Shown in pieces: positions 21,598 through 32,061 of a stretch of DNA of 37,500 bases. The notes beneath the pieces were generated by a model. That model worked only from the letters and a program-made list of their open reading frames with translations. It was not told where the DNA came from and made no database searches. Numbering within the stretch: the stretch's first letter is position 1; every line of letters starts with the position of its first letter. This DNA comes from Cristatella mucedo (Eukaryota > Bryozoa > Phylactolaemata > Cristatellidae): the NCBI GenBank assembly GCA_009760855.2, contig WPIO01000065.1, forward strand, positions 1,057,501 through 1,095,000. The letters run 5' to 3'. The position numbers and the translations under genes were made by a program.

Positions 21598-22400
21598 GGT
21601 CAATAACTGGTAATAACCATAACTCAGGTCAACATTCTCGTGACTTCTTCCAAGCGCCTGAAATGTGCGATCAGGCTCTTTCATCTGGTGTTTCTGGAGA
21701 GATTACTCAACAGCAGCACCTGCCAGCACGTGATTTAAGGCTGGCTCTCTTAGGAGAGCCAATTCTGCACTATGCTCTTCGTTGTATTTGTGAAGCAGGC
21801 GGAGGCTCTATTGCGGCTAGCTGCTTCGTGACCCCCGGACCCATGCGAATCTTCAGCTGCTCACACTTCACTGTTAGCTCCTGCTATGTTTCACCAAATT
21901 ACCCATTCGGGAGAGATTGCATGTGTCACAGGTCATAATGGTTCCAGAAGTATTTTGTGTTCATAACGTAAAACCTTGGCCACGGGTGAGGGCTGCATAT
22001 AATGGTCAACTTAAAGAGTATCTCCAAGAGAATTCTCATTGCTTCTTCAAGGCGTTACTGATCGATGTATTGATTGATATATTGGGAAATTACGGCTTCA
22101 CTAGTGGCTTGAGAACCACTTGAGAGCATTACGAGCTTCTAATAAAAGAAACGCATATAATTGCTTCACGTTAAGATTCTATACTGTATACTGGGCAAAG
22201 TCGCAATGGTCATCAAGGCTGCTTCGCAGACGTCCGCTGGCTGGCAACGCAACTGGGCTTTACGGCTCCTTTGGGGACACATTTTGATCTCCCGGTAACT
22301 TTTAATAGCAGAGAGGGCATCGTTGTGGAGCTGCGGGAAGCTTTTCTAAAAGTTCGCGTACACGCCTACATCACGCAGATTCGCCGTGTAGTAACGAATG
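20603..22400. other. Unassigned sequence with one (TA)n tract
   Basis: Apart from the TA tract at 21548-21607 and an 11-bp inverted pair (CCCATCACTAC at 21196-21206 and its complement at 21248-21258), I find nothing that I can name. Short frames at 21374-22123 look like chance. Confidence 0.3.
21548..21607. repeat. (TA)n flanked by a 12-bp direct repeat
   Basis: ACGGTCAATAAC occurs at 21548-21559 and again at 21596-21607, with about 18 TA units between. The duplication suggests slippage or repair at the tract rather than plain growth of a microsatellite. Confidence 0.85.
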
Positions 22401-22789
22401 GATGCATCCTACTTTGAATGCAATCGGTAAGAAGCGTACGATTCTAACACAGGGTCAAGATAAAATGACCCCATCGCGGAAAAACGTGAACAAAGATAGT
22501 CGCATTGTGTTAGTCGGTCGTCTTGTGTCAGGTAAAAATGCCAACGAAGAAGCAATTGTGCCACCCAAAGAGCACGCGGTTTCAGGTCATCCGAAGCGAA
22601 AGCAAGTGAGCCTTGAACGAACTCAAAGCGAAGCGGCTGCGGCACGTTTGCCACGTGGCTTTCGCTTGCGCAGGAAGTGCATCGACAGGAAGTGCTTAAT
22701 CAGAGCTCATCTCGCGCACCTCTACTTTGACTTTCGTCGCACCCTCTATTGGTCTCGGCGCGTCCATATGAAAACAGTTATAGCTTTTT

Positions 22790-22955
22790 TGACAGCCTGT
22801 TTTTGTATAGCGACAAAAGAGCCCTAAAGGCTATCGCCACCAGCGCTTGCAGAGGCTATAAGGGGTCGCCTACCGCAGAATGCGAACCCTCAATATCAGG
22901 TGCAAGGTCAGAAAGAACAACCACCTTACCTAGTGCGCCATCACAGCATCTCGAT
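22790..22955 (-). mobile_element. SINE2 copy, moderately diverged
   Basis: The reverse tail TTTTTGTATAGCGACAAAAG is followed by AGCCCTAAAGGCTATCGCCA. The B-box region ACCGCAGAATGCGAACCCTC is mutated. The A-box side ends CACCTTACCTAGTGCGCCAT. It lies 100 bp from a better-preserved copy in the same orientation. Confidence 0.75.
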
Positions 22956-23048
22956 CGGATAACTCCAGAAAACGCCAGCTATAGGGTAACCGCGCAACTT
23001 CGTTTTTTCGTCCATTATGTGCGAATAAATAAATAAATAAATCCTAGC

Positions 23049-23212
23049 TGATTGAACAGCCTCTTTTTGTATAGCGACAGAAGAGCCTTTACGGCTATCA
23101 CCACCGCTTGCAGTGGCGATAAAGAGTCGCCCACCGCAGGAATCGAACCCACGACCTCGGGACCGAGGTCGTGAAAGCAACCACCTTACCTAGTGTGCCA
23201 TCACGGCTCACC
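23049..23212 (-). mobile_element. SINE2, best-preserved copy
   Basis: On the minus strand: A-box region GATGGCACACTAGGTAAGGT, B box GTGGGTTCGATTCCTGCGG, then body GGCGACTCTTTATCGCCACT. A small hairpin GCCGTAAAGGC follows, and the 3' end is TCTGTCGCTATACAAAAAGA. The perfect B box suggests an origin from a tRNA gene and internal pol III initiation. I cannot tell which tRNA. Confidence 0.85.
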
Positions 23213-23215
23213 CAA

Positions 23216-23848
23216 GGTGAGTTTACGATACTCGCGCACGCGTGATGAGGGCTGCACTGTATAAGCTTCGTGGACTCATTGCCCTCCGTGTATAGTAGTT
23301 TCTTTCGGAGTCAGGTATGAATGTTCTGACTGTCTGAATCGCTATGCTCACGGACGTGTCAAAACTAATTCTGCCTGAGCGTGGTGTGTCTGCAATGTAC
23401 CACAGCTTGCAACCGAGTGAAAGGAAAGTAAGCTTATTAATCGGTAAGCTAGTTAGGCTACAGAGGCAGTCCAATGGAAATACGACAAGGCGTGCTCACC
23501 GTTACCTCCGCGTGCGCGCGTCGTGCGGCTAGTATTTCGCGGTCAGTCTGCGTCGTCTGCTCTCCCATCCTTGTTTTCTCACCGCTTTCAAGGATAGTAT
23601 CGCTTAGCTCACTGGCCAAAACGCTCTCTTAGCAGACGGATGGACCGCGAGGCTCGGGGCCCGGCCACCCGAGCTCGTCTTCGAGCGTAGCACCTCCGCG
23701 GAGTTGCAGCAAAGAGGCAGACATGGCGCGGCGGTAGCGGGCACTGGGCGCGTCGCCGCGCCACGCCGGCGTCCAGCCTGTGCGTGTCGTCAGGGAGCGT
23801 TAGTTGCAGGTGTAGTGTCGACGGCGACGCGAATTAAGTAATAGTAAA

Positions 23849-23852
<4 letters not shown>
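23216..23852. other. Unassigned, GC-rich from ~23.5 kb
   Basis: A CpG-rich patch (23640-23840) precedes a short GA tract, but no exon is recognised. Confidence 0.3.

Positions 23853-23885
<33 letters not shown>
23852..23885. repeat. Short (GA)n tract
   Basis: About 17 GA units at the edge of a CpG-rich patch. It repeats the pairing of GA tracts with GC-rich DNA seen at 10.8, 24.6 and 27.2 kb. Confidence 0.95.
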
Positions 23886-23886
<1 letters not shown>

Positions 23887-23929
23887 AGCTGCTTTAGCAG
23901 CCTCAGTTAGACACGAGCAGAACGGCCAT

Positions 23930-24035
23930 TTTCCGCATCGCTTGCAGGTGAAGATAAAGAATAGCCTTTTGAGAGACTCGAACCCACAATCTGGATCATG
24001 AAGTGCCTAAGTCTTACAGCTAATATGAGACTCAG
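23930..24035 (-). mobile_element. SINE2 remnant
   Basis: CGCTTGCAGGTGAAGATAAA, then GAGAGACTCGAACCCACAAT (reverse B box), then TCATGAAGTGCCTAAGTCTT. This has the same order as SINE2, but the body is shortened and the A box is largely lost. Confidence 0.55.
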
Positions 24036-24069
24036 GGAAGACAAAATAGGAGGCTGATTCAGCATCCTC

Positions 24070-24205
24070 ATTTGTATGTAGAGGCAAAAGAGAATTTAGC
24101 GGCTTTCACACCGCTCGTAGGCGCCAATCTAGGATCGTTTGCTGCAGGACTCTAAACCAATACCTGGGTCGTGAAGGGCGAGCACTTTACCATAAGCCAA
24201 GTAGA
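24070..24205 (-). mobile_element. SINE2 remnant
   Basis: TTTGTATGTAGAGGCAAAAG (reverse tail), GCGGCTTTCACACCGCTCGT, a damaged B box CTGCAGGACTCTAAACC and GTCGTGAAGGGCGAGCACTT. It is in the same orientation as the three SINE2 copies to its left. Confidence 0.55.
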
Positions 24206-24618
24206 AAAGATATTGCTGCGAAAAGAAACTACATTAATGGGTACTTGCTGCGGGTTCTTACGATCTTCGCTCTCCGTTCATTTTGCTAGCTTCTCTGCTT
24301 TGGTCCGCCGACCAAAGGGCCGGCGCCTCGCCGCTATCCGCACTCAAGCTCCTGTCTCGGTCTGCACAGGTTTTCGCCTTAGATCGCGTGCCTAACCAAA
24401 AGGGCAGCCCGATTCCTGCGTAGCAACGAGCCACTTCCGTCACATGTCCGCTCAGCGACTTGACTGGACCGCCACTCTCATTCACTCCCCCGCAACTGGT
24501 GTCGTCACTGGACAGTGCGCCGCGACGGCCCGCTGCGGCGGTGCAGGTAGTGCGCCTGGCGCGCACCGAGTCCGAGTGCGCTCTGCGCTCCGTGCGGATG
24601 GCGACCGAAATATAGAGC

Positions 24619-24619
<1 letters not shown>
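24206..24619. other. Unassigned, CpG-rich toward the right
   Basis: Open frames on both strands (24171-24395 +, 24258-24566 -) are biased GC shadows. No domain is recognised. Confidence 0.3.

Positions 24620-24690
<71 letters not shown>
24620..24690. repeat. (GA)35 microsatellite
   Basis: Uninterrupted GA run followed, after a short GACAG-rich link, by a TA tract. Confidence 0.97.
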
Positions 24691-24693
<3 letters not shown>

Positions 24694-24716
24694 AAGACAG
24701 GGAGACACAGAGAGAA

Positions 24717-24718
<2 letters not shown>

Positions 24719-24751
<33 letters not shown>
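24719..24751. repeat. (TA)16 microsatellite
   Basis: Uninterrupted TA dinucleotides about 28 bp after the GA run, forming a compound microsatellite. Confidence 0.97.
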
Positions 24752-24756
<5 letters not shown>

Positions 24757-25032
24757 CCCTCTGAATCCCTATGAAGACGGAAGTAGCTGGGAGGAGCCGG
24801 GGGGCCGTTATTCACCCATAGCTCTATCCGCCGTTACGGCGGCAGCGAGAATGGTCGCGAAAGTATTGTATAGCGGCGGCCCATCAGGTGCCCCTTACGG
24901 TGAAAGGCGCCGTTTCTCCGCAACCTCGGGCGTTGGCTGAATGGATGCCGGTCCGGCAAACGGCTGCCGCGCTGGGGCAGTCAGGCATGCCGAACCCAGT
25001 ATCCAGCGGATATGCAGCGCACGAGCGCTCGT

Positions 25033-25847
<815 letters not shown>

Positions 25848-26099
25848 GGAGGTCCATTTCTGATGGTCGCCCTCGAGCGAAACGTGAGCGACCACTCAGA
25901 GCAGCGACCTGAGCTCTCACGGGCCCTCAAGGTCGATTGGGAACTGTGCGCGCCATTCCTGCCTATGCGGAGCCCGTCTATCGCGAGAACTGGAGCGGGT
26001 CGTTGCTGTAAATCGTGCGCAACAGTTTCGCAGTGGTGCGACGCGGGCAGCGCCTAAGCTCGGGCACACGTAAATTTTAAATGCACTTCGCTTGCTTAG

Positions 26100-27163
26100 C
26101 GCGGCGGCTTTGGGGCTGGCCTGTAGGGGCAGCTATTCTACGAGCGCGCCGCCGCCGCGAGCCGTTCCTGCTCGAGGCGGCGGCGGCGCGCTCGGCGTCG
26201 GTCAAAGTGGGTTAGTGGGTTACGCTCCTGGAGGTCTCTGCTTTCGCTGATCGTTTCGCTGATTGTTCGTCGCTCCCAGGAGCGACGACGCAATAGCTTT
26301 TTTCTTGACGAACAGCTCAGCGATATCCCGCTGTGCTGTTCGTCTAAGCACCGATCGGAGACAGCGCCAGCGGCGTCCTTCGGCCTGGTCGGACGGGTCT
26401 CCTGGATTCTGATTGTCGCATCTCGGTTTGACGGAGACGCCGCGGGCGACGCGCACAAACGGCCGCCCGCGAGGGTCGGGCGGGCGGGCGGGAGGGCGTC
26501 GGGCGCATCCTCGGTGCTCGGCAATCGATGTTATTACGCGGAGCGATGTAACAAGGTGAACTAATTGGTAATGGATAAACACATTTAGGCCATCGTCTCG
26601 AGACCAATCGCCCTTATGCGTTTAATAGCTAGTAATGCCGAGCCGAGCGCCGCCGTGTGGATAATGGTTGGTGAAAAAAGAGTGGAAGAAGCAGGAGCGC
26701 TAGAGGCGACTCGCTCGCTCGCTCGCTCCGCCTGCCGGCCGGCCGGCCGGCCGGCCGCCATTGCGCTCCGTTCGAGCCCGAGTGGCCCGGTTTTTGCAAT
26801 CGCTTATCCGAATCGATACTACGCTAACTTGTTTTCTGACTGCGAAATGCCGACCTCCGTCAGCGGCGATCGCTACGCCGCAGCCGCCCGAGGAGGAGCG
26901 AGCGCCGCGCCCGACCGTGGCCGCTGACGGCGCCGGCTCGGTCGCTGCTGTCTGCGTCGACGACCGCGTGCCGACGGCGCGACGCGCCGCCGTCGCGGCG
27001 GCGGCGGCGGACTCTCGCGTAAGCGCCGGCGGCGCGCGAGCGTGCGAGCGCTCAGTTCCCGGCGGATGCGAAGCGTCCCCCCCGCCGCGCGCGCGGGCGG
27101 TCGCTTTCGGTCTGAGCGCTCTAACCGCGGCCGCGAGCAGGACGGCGGCGGCTCGGCGGCGAC

Positions 27164-27232
<69 letters not shown>

Positions 27233-27316
27233 CAGAAGCGTCGTTTGGCTGAGTAATCGGTCGCGATCGACGACGACGACGCGTCGAGAGCCGGCGCGCA
27301 CTCCGACGGCTGCGCT
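26100..27316. promoter_or_regulatory. GC/CpG-rich 5' flank of the GPCR gene
   Basis: CpG-dense, with a run of GGCC/CCGG tetramers (26730-26760) and GCTCGCTC repeats just before it. No TATA box is obvious, as is common for CpG-rich starts. In-frame stops (TAA at 27254) separate this region from the coding frame. It is likely to hold the transcription start and 5' UTR, but no site can be fixed from sequence alone. Confidence 0.5.
27169..27231. repeat. (GA)n tract just upstream of the GPCR start
   Basis: About 30 GA units ending 86 bases before the ATG, probably within the 5' UTR or core promoter. Similar tracts can bind GAGA-type factors in arthropods, but whether this organism has such a factor is unknown. 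Confidence 0.95.
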
Positions 27317-29050
27317 ATGGCGGAGGAGGAGGAGGTGCACGAGCGCCAGCAGCTGGCGCATAGCGAGCGCAACTCGACGGACCGCCTCGCCTCCGATGGC
27401 GCCGACGTGGCGGATCGTCCCGCCGTCGGCGGCGGTGGCGGTGGCGGCCACGAGTCGGTGGTGCCTACAGCGGCGACGGCAGCGGCCGCCGGCGGCCACT
27501 CCACCGCCGCGCTCGCGCTCATGTGGACGGCCGTCGCGGCGACCATACTATGGACCGTGGTGGGGAACCTGGTCATCTGGACAATTCTGAGCCGCTCGCG
27601 CCGACTGCGATCAGCTTCCAACTACCTGGTCGCCAATCTGGCGGTGAGCGACTTCCTTCTCGGACTCGCCGTTCTGCCGCTGTCGGCCGCCTACGACGTG
27701 CTGCAGTACTGGCCGTTCGGTCGCGCGGCGTGCGTCGGCTGGCTGCTCGCCGACGTCCTGCTCTGCACTGCCTCGATCTGGAGCCTGCTCGTAATCGCCG
27801 CCGACCGCTACTCGGCCACGTTCTACCCGCACTGGTACCGCGGCCGACGCTGGCGGCGGCGCGTCGCGCTCTACGTCGCCGCCGTGTGGGTCGCGTCCGT
27901 GCTCACGTCCGTGCCGCCCGCGCTCGGGCTCGGCGACACGCTGGACGCGGCCTACGCCGAGCTGGCGCCGGGCCGCCACGGCTGCATCCTGTTCCAGAGC
28001 GTCGAGTACGTGCTCTACTCGAGCTGCCTGACGTTCTACGCGCCCAGCGCGGCGCTCGTCTCCATCTACGCGAGGATATTCGTCGAAATACAGCGGCGCT
28101 CGCGGCAGACGCGCGGGCCCGGCAGCGGCGGCGGCGGCGACCGCTCGTCGTCGTCGCCGCCGGGCGACCGCGGGCGGCTGCTCCGCCAACGCAAGCTGCG
28201 TGCGGCCGTGGCATTCGTCGCCTCTGCCGCCACCACCACTACCACCGCCGTCGCCTCGGCCGCTTCGACGACCACGGCGGCGGCGATTGCGGCTCGGAAC
28301 GACGCGGCGACGCGGGACGGCTGCTGCGAGCGACTGGTGTGCAGCGGCAGCGGCGGCGAGGCGGAAGCAGCTCGGGGTGGCGCGAGGCGGGTGCCGCTCG
28401 CCTTCCCCGAGTCTTTCAGCGACTTGTGCGTGGCGGCGGCGGCGACGGCGGCGACCGAGTCGAGCAGCTCGACGTCCGACGCGTATAGTTACTCCGAGGC
28501 CGACCGCACCGCGCCCTTCATGTCGCCAGCCAAACTGACGCTCATCGCCCTCGCCGAGGCGTCCGTCGGCGGCGGCGACGACAACGACGACGACGGCGGA
28601 GGAGGCGGCGGCGGCGGCTGCAGCCGTGGCGGCGGCTCGATGAGCCACGAGCTCAAGGCGACGGCGGATCCGTCGCAGGCCCGCGACAGGAAGACGAGCC
28701 GGCGGAAACGGCGACGGCTGCTCGCAGACTCGGCGCTCAGTGCGACGGGCTACGCGTCGCGGCGCCGCTACGAGATGCGCGAGCACCGGGCGACCAAGGT
28801 CATGGTGACGATCGTCATCTGCTTCATTGCCTGCTGGCTGCCGTTCTTCGTCGTTTATCCCGTCCGTAGCATGTGCGCGCCGTGCGTCGCGGCGGGCGTG
28901 CAGACTTTCGTCATCTGGCTGGGCTACGCCAACTCGGCGCTCAATCCAGTGCTGTACAGCGCCTTCAATCAGGAGTTCCGGGACGTACTCAAACGGCGCT
29001 GGTCCGCGGCGGCAGCGGCAGCCGCCGCGTCCCGCTGCCGCCGGAAATAG
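27317..29050 (+). CDS. Class A aminergic-type GPCR, intronless, 577 aa
   Basis: A complete rhodopsin-family receptor. TM1 has GN at 83-84. TM2 NLAVSDF has the sodium-site Asp112. WPFG is at 132-135 and Cys139 pairs with Cys223 in loop 2. TM3 has amine-binding Asp146 and DRY at 163-165. TM4 has Trp191. TM5 has Ser235, Ser236, Thr239 and Pro243. Glu489 begins TM6, which has Phe503, CWLPFF at 506-511. TM7 has Trp534, Tyr537 and NPVLY at 543-547. The Asp in TM3 with Trp and Tyr in TM7 marks a biogenic-amine receptor, and the TM5 serines suggest a catechol- or phenol-amine ligand. The N-terminus has one N-glycosylation motif (Asn19). Loop 3 is about 230 residues, Ala/Gly/Ser-rich, and the tail is short, as in many Gi-coupled amine receptors. 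The subtype (dopamine, octopamine, tyramine, histamine) is not resolvable here. The start is the first ATG after the in-frame TAA at 27254, with G at -3 and +4. Confidence 0.93.
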   Translation: MAEEEEVHERQQLAHSERNSTDRLASDGADVADRPAVGGGGGGGHESVVPTAATAAAAGGHSTAALALMWTAVAATILWTVVGNLVIWTILSRSRRLRSASNYLVANLAVSDFLLGLAVLPLSAAYDVLQYWPFGRAACVGWLLADVLLCTASIWSLLVIAADRYSATFYPHWYRGRRWRRRVALYVAAVWVASVLTSVPPALGLGDTLDAAYAELAPGRHGCILFQSVEYVLYSSCLTFYAPSAALVSIYARIFVEIQRRSRQTRGPGSGGGGDRSSSSPPGDRGRLLRQRKLRAAVAFVASAATTTTTAVASAASTTTAAAIAARNDAATRDGCCERLVCSGSGGEAEAARGGARRVPLAFPESFSDLCVAAAATAATESSSSTSDAYSYSEADRTAPFMSPAKLTLIALAEASVGGGDDNDDDGGGGGGGGCSRGGGSMSHELKATADPSQARDRKTSRRKRRRLLADSALSATGYASRRRYEMREHRATKVMVTIVICFIACWLPFFVVYPVRSMCAPCVAAGVQTFVIWLGYANSALNPVLYSAFNQEFRDVLKRRWSAAAAAAAASRCRRK

Positions 29051-29912
29051 CAGCCCGAGGCGAACTTGCGACGCGGAGCGCGTGGCCTGCTTCTGTCGGT
29101 CTGGCGATGGGGAAGCTGGTGGAGTTTTCCTTTGCTTCTGCCTTTTTTTTGGCGCAGCACTAAATGCGGCGGCGGCGTCCTCGGGCAGCCGAGGGGCGTC
29201 GAGCGCTCCGCTTCTTTGCTGCAAAAAAGCGGAGGCCTCGCGCGCACGCGCGCGATCGATCGGAAGCGTGGCGTCCCGTCCGAGCGGCGGCCGCTGCCAC
29301 CATTCGGCGCAGACTTTTGCGCGCGAAGAAAGAAAAGTCACAACACCCGGCGCCGCGCGGCGGGCGCCTGATGCGCACTCATCTACCGAGGAGGTGCGAA
29401 ATATCTGCTTGCGCCCAACCGCCGGCCGTAGCCGAGAGAGGTGCACTGTGCGTCGGAGGAGTCTGAAGCCGCCGCAGACGAGCTCAGTCGGTGCTTCGCG
29501 AGCGCAGAGTCTGCGGCGAAGGCGGAGTGCCGCTCCCCTCTCGCTGCCGCGGCACTGAGCCGAGGCCGCGGCTATTTTGACCTCGAGCAATTTAGCCAGC
29601 GATCGCTATCTTGAGCCGGGCCAGGTCGATAGGCGAAGCAATTCAATTATACAATTATACGCCCAAGATAAGTTCGCAGAACTACGAGAACATCTAGGCG
29701 AGCGGAGCGCGTGAGCTAAGCCGCGAGACGCCCCCTCCGACGGGGAGGCGGAGCCACGCAGGCGGAGCCGTGGCTGCCGCCCGCCTTAGTCCGCCGCCGC
29801 CGCCTCCAAGCTGCCTGCTGGAAGAAGCAACAATTTCCGATGGGTAACTCCAAAGAGTCGTCGGCAAACGCTTCGGCTGCTCGATGAACCGCGCCCACTC
29901 GTAAGTGAGTGA
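29051..29912 (+). other. Probable 3' UTR of the GPCR gene
   Basis: GC content stays high to about 29600 and then falls. No further domain is seen in any frame. Open frames here are shadows that overlap the receptor. The stretch ends at paired AATAAA signals, giving a UTR of about 870 bases if that site is used. Confidence 0.4.
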
Positions 29913-29922
29913 AATAAATAAA
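29913..29922 (+). terminator. Overlapping AATAAA polyadenylation signals
   Basis: AATAAA at 29913-29918 and again at 29917-29922, the first such signals I noted downstream of the receptor stop codon on the + strand. A reverse-oriented SINE1 begins about 14 bases later, so the signal could be part of its insertion site. Confidence 0.4.
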
Positions 29923-29935
29923 TTAAGAAAATTCC

Positions 29936-30062
29936 TTTGTATAGTGTCCCAAGAGAACTTCATGTCTATTCAGGCGCTTCGCGTATGCCTCTGGGTTCGA
30001 GCCCAAGACCTCAACCAGAGCGTGGTCTGGGCGAGCACCTTAACCACTGGACCAAACCAGCA
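29936..30062 (-). mobile_element. SINE1 (tRNA-derived, LINE-type tail)
   Basis: On the minus strand it starts TGGTTTGGTCCAGTGGTTAA followed by GGTGCTCGCCC. It passes through TTGGGCTCGAACCCAGAGGC (B box) and ends GAAGTTCTCTTGGGACACTA followed by TACAAA. It is intact along its whole length and is the first repeat after the GPCR region. Confidence 0.85.
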
Positions 30063-30424
30063 GATGCGCTGGGGCACAGACGAGCGAGCGAGCGAGCGGC
30101 GGCGACTGAAAAGGCCCTGCTGAACCCGTTGGATTCGCCAGCCGCGTAGCCTCCGAGATTGCGCTCTCGCACCTAATAAGAGAGGCAGGACCCGTCGCGG
30201 TAGCAATGTCTCGAAAGCAGTCCAGGCCGGATGAGCTTGACCGTGCTTAACGTCGCGGCTGACCGGGCGTGCGGTGGACTTTCGACGTCTGCTTGCACAA
30301 ACCGCCGACACGCTAAACAGCATGACAGTCAGTATTTTGATATGGAGATTGCACATAAAAAACAATCATTTTGGTATCGGTAATACAGATGAAAACAACA
30401 GCAAAAATTATAATAATACCGATA

Positions 30425-30475
30425 AGTTTGTATGGCACCCAAGAGAACGAAATATATTTCCGCGTGCTGCTTCGG
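30425..30475 (-). mobile_element. SINE1 tail fragment
   Basis: GTTTGTATGGCACCCAAGAG followed by AACG is the reverse of the SINE1 3' tail. The body stops within 30 bases at CGTGCTGCTTCGG, so this is a strongly 5'-truncated copy. Confidence 0.6.
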
Positions 30476-31305
30476 TAAATCGCCGAATTTCGGCCAAAGT
30501 TTGAGCTTCTGGCTGGGCGCATCTTTAAAGACCTGAGTGAAATCCCTCTGCAACGTCAATCGCTTGTAGATTGATAAGTACAATGAGCATCGAGACACAG
30601 CCTTTGTGGCCTTTTTGACAAGCGGAGCAATACAAACTCAAGCAAAGGATCCTGGCAGGTGAAACAGGCGGACGACCTGACCGTCGTTAACCGGCCGAGA
30701 AATAATGAGGTCCAAACGCGGTTTTTGGAGCACGAAGTGTGGCTTCCCATCAAGAACGGAAAGACGTATTTAAAGTTCATGGCGGCCAATGGCAGGTCAC
30801 CGAGCTCAGCTCAATAGAGAGGTCGTCCCCCCTCCTGCGCGAGATAGTGCCTTGCCCAGCATTGAAAGCTCGAGTGAGATGCGTATGTGCATACGGTGCA
30901 GATGCAGGTGCATACGAGGCGTGATGAGACATCAAAGTAAGAGCCACGCTTCGCTGACAACATCGGGAGGGAAAGAGTAGACTCGGTAAGGTGCAGAGTG
31001 GCAGAGCCTCGCGAACTGGCTTTGCTGAAATAAGCGAAATCTATAACTATGACTCACTTTCATCCCAGCATACCTCAGCATCTTATTCCCAAGATCGTCG
31101 GGGGTCTCACAAAAGAAGGATCAAGGAACTTGGGGGGGTCACTGCTAGTGCTGAAGCCATCTAAAACCATTACGGAAGGGTCTTTCAACTTGGCTACCTA
31201 TTGGGCACGCCTCTCTGCTCATCGGGGTAAACTTGCTATTGCTAGCATGACCACTGCTAGAGGCATCATCATTCTCCACAAGCCCTCAAATCCCAGGTAG
31301 CGTTT
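30476..31305. other. Unassigned sequence
   Basis: Two or three frames of 60-83 codons are present without recognisable similarity. No repeat tail was found. Confidence 0.3.
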
Positions 31306-31309
31306 TATA

Positions 31310-32050
31310 ATACTAATAGTAGTAATACATTTGCATAGCAACCCCAGATAACTAAATTTCCTTTTAGGCACTTTAAATTTGCAATACACGAAGCATGATC
31401 ATATAACTACTGGCCACGTGTTTAGTGTCAACGTGCATAATATGGTTAGTGGTAACATGCATGTGTCAACACGCAAATATGACATACGGTAGCATGCAAA
31501 GTGCCAGCACACGCATAATCACGGAAAGAAAAAGCCACAAGGATGCCAATAAATGCTGTGATAAATCGATGCATTTTTAGCTTCTTTTTAAATATTGTCA
31601 AGTCAAGGGTTGTCGTGACATCAATCTAGAGTGAATTCCAGGCTTTGAATAGCGTACGAAATAAAGGCACGGTCTCCAAAGGATTTCAGATTCGTTCTCA
31701 TTCGAGGCATAGCTTAGCGATTTGAGTCAGAAGAGCGTGTGGTACAACCCCCAGCCTGGTTGGAGAGTAGTTCTGATAGATAGGCTGGAGCCAGAGAATG
31801 AAGAGACCTAAAAGCTTGTGAAAGAACCTTAAAGTTGATGAGCTGCTTGATTTTGATTTTTGATTTTGATTTTGATCATTTTGATTTTGATTTTTGATTT
31901 TGATTTTTAACAGCGCAGTTAGGCGAGAAGTGGTGTGATGTGGCAACTGCGACGCTCACGACAGACGAGCCTGGCTACACAATTTTGCACCGTCTCTTCG
32001 GGGCTTAAACGAGCACGAGATTGCTTGAAAGCCACCACCAAGCCTCACAA
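31310..32050 (-). mobile_element. CR1/L2-type LINE 3' copy, decayed, with internal microsatellite
   Basis: The reverse tail (AGCAACCCCAGATAACTAAA ... TAGGCACTTTAAATTTGC) starts the copy. The C-terminal coding region follows (GAATTCCAGGCTTTGAATAG, CACGGTCTCCAAAGGATTTC). GGCGAGAAGTGGTGTGATGT, GGCAACTGCGACGCTCACGA and TTTTGCACCGTC are the reverse of the LADLHWL, RRSCHI and VQN coding blocks. A (TTTTGA)n run interrupts the codons for the KQ-RIDFK region. It is clearly older than the 35.5-kb copies. Confidence 0.82.
31847..31908. repeat. (TTTTGA/TTTTTGA)n microsatellite inside a LINE
   Basis: About ten TTTTGAT-type words replace about 12 bases of LINE coding sequence. The flanks GATGAGCTGCTTGA and CAGCGCAGTTAGGCGAG align to neighbouring LINE codons (GTTGCTTGACTGG, CAGTGCAGGTCGGCGAG). 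Confidence 0.85.
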
Positions 32051-32061
32051 GCTAGTCCTCA

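Noticed and set aside
22402-22827. 141-codon + frame
   Set aside because: Its last codons lie in the reverse SINE2 copy that begins at 22790, and no domain is recognised. A chance frame is more likely.
23049-23212. tRNA gene, because of the perfect B box
   Set aside because: No tRNA cloverleaf can be completed. The A and B boxes are followed by a constant non-tRNA body and tail shared with other copies, so it is a SINE.
27523-28488. 321-codon + frame overlapping the receptor in another phase
   Set aside because: Arg/Ala-rich shadow in the +1/+2 phase of a GC-rich gene.
27611-29590. 659-codon open frame antisense to the GPCR
   Set aside because: It is a shadow. High GC at third positions of the receptor removes stop codons on the opposite strand. 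Its product is Arg/Ala-rich with no domain, while the + strand carries a full receptor signature.
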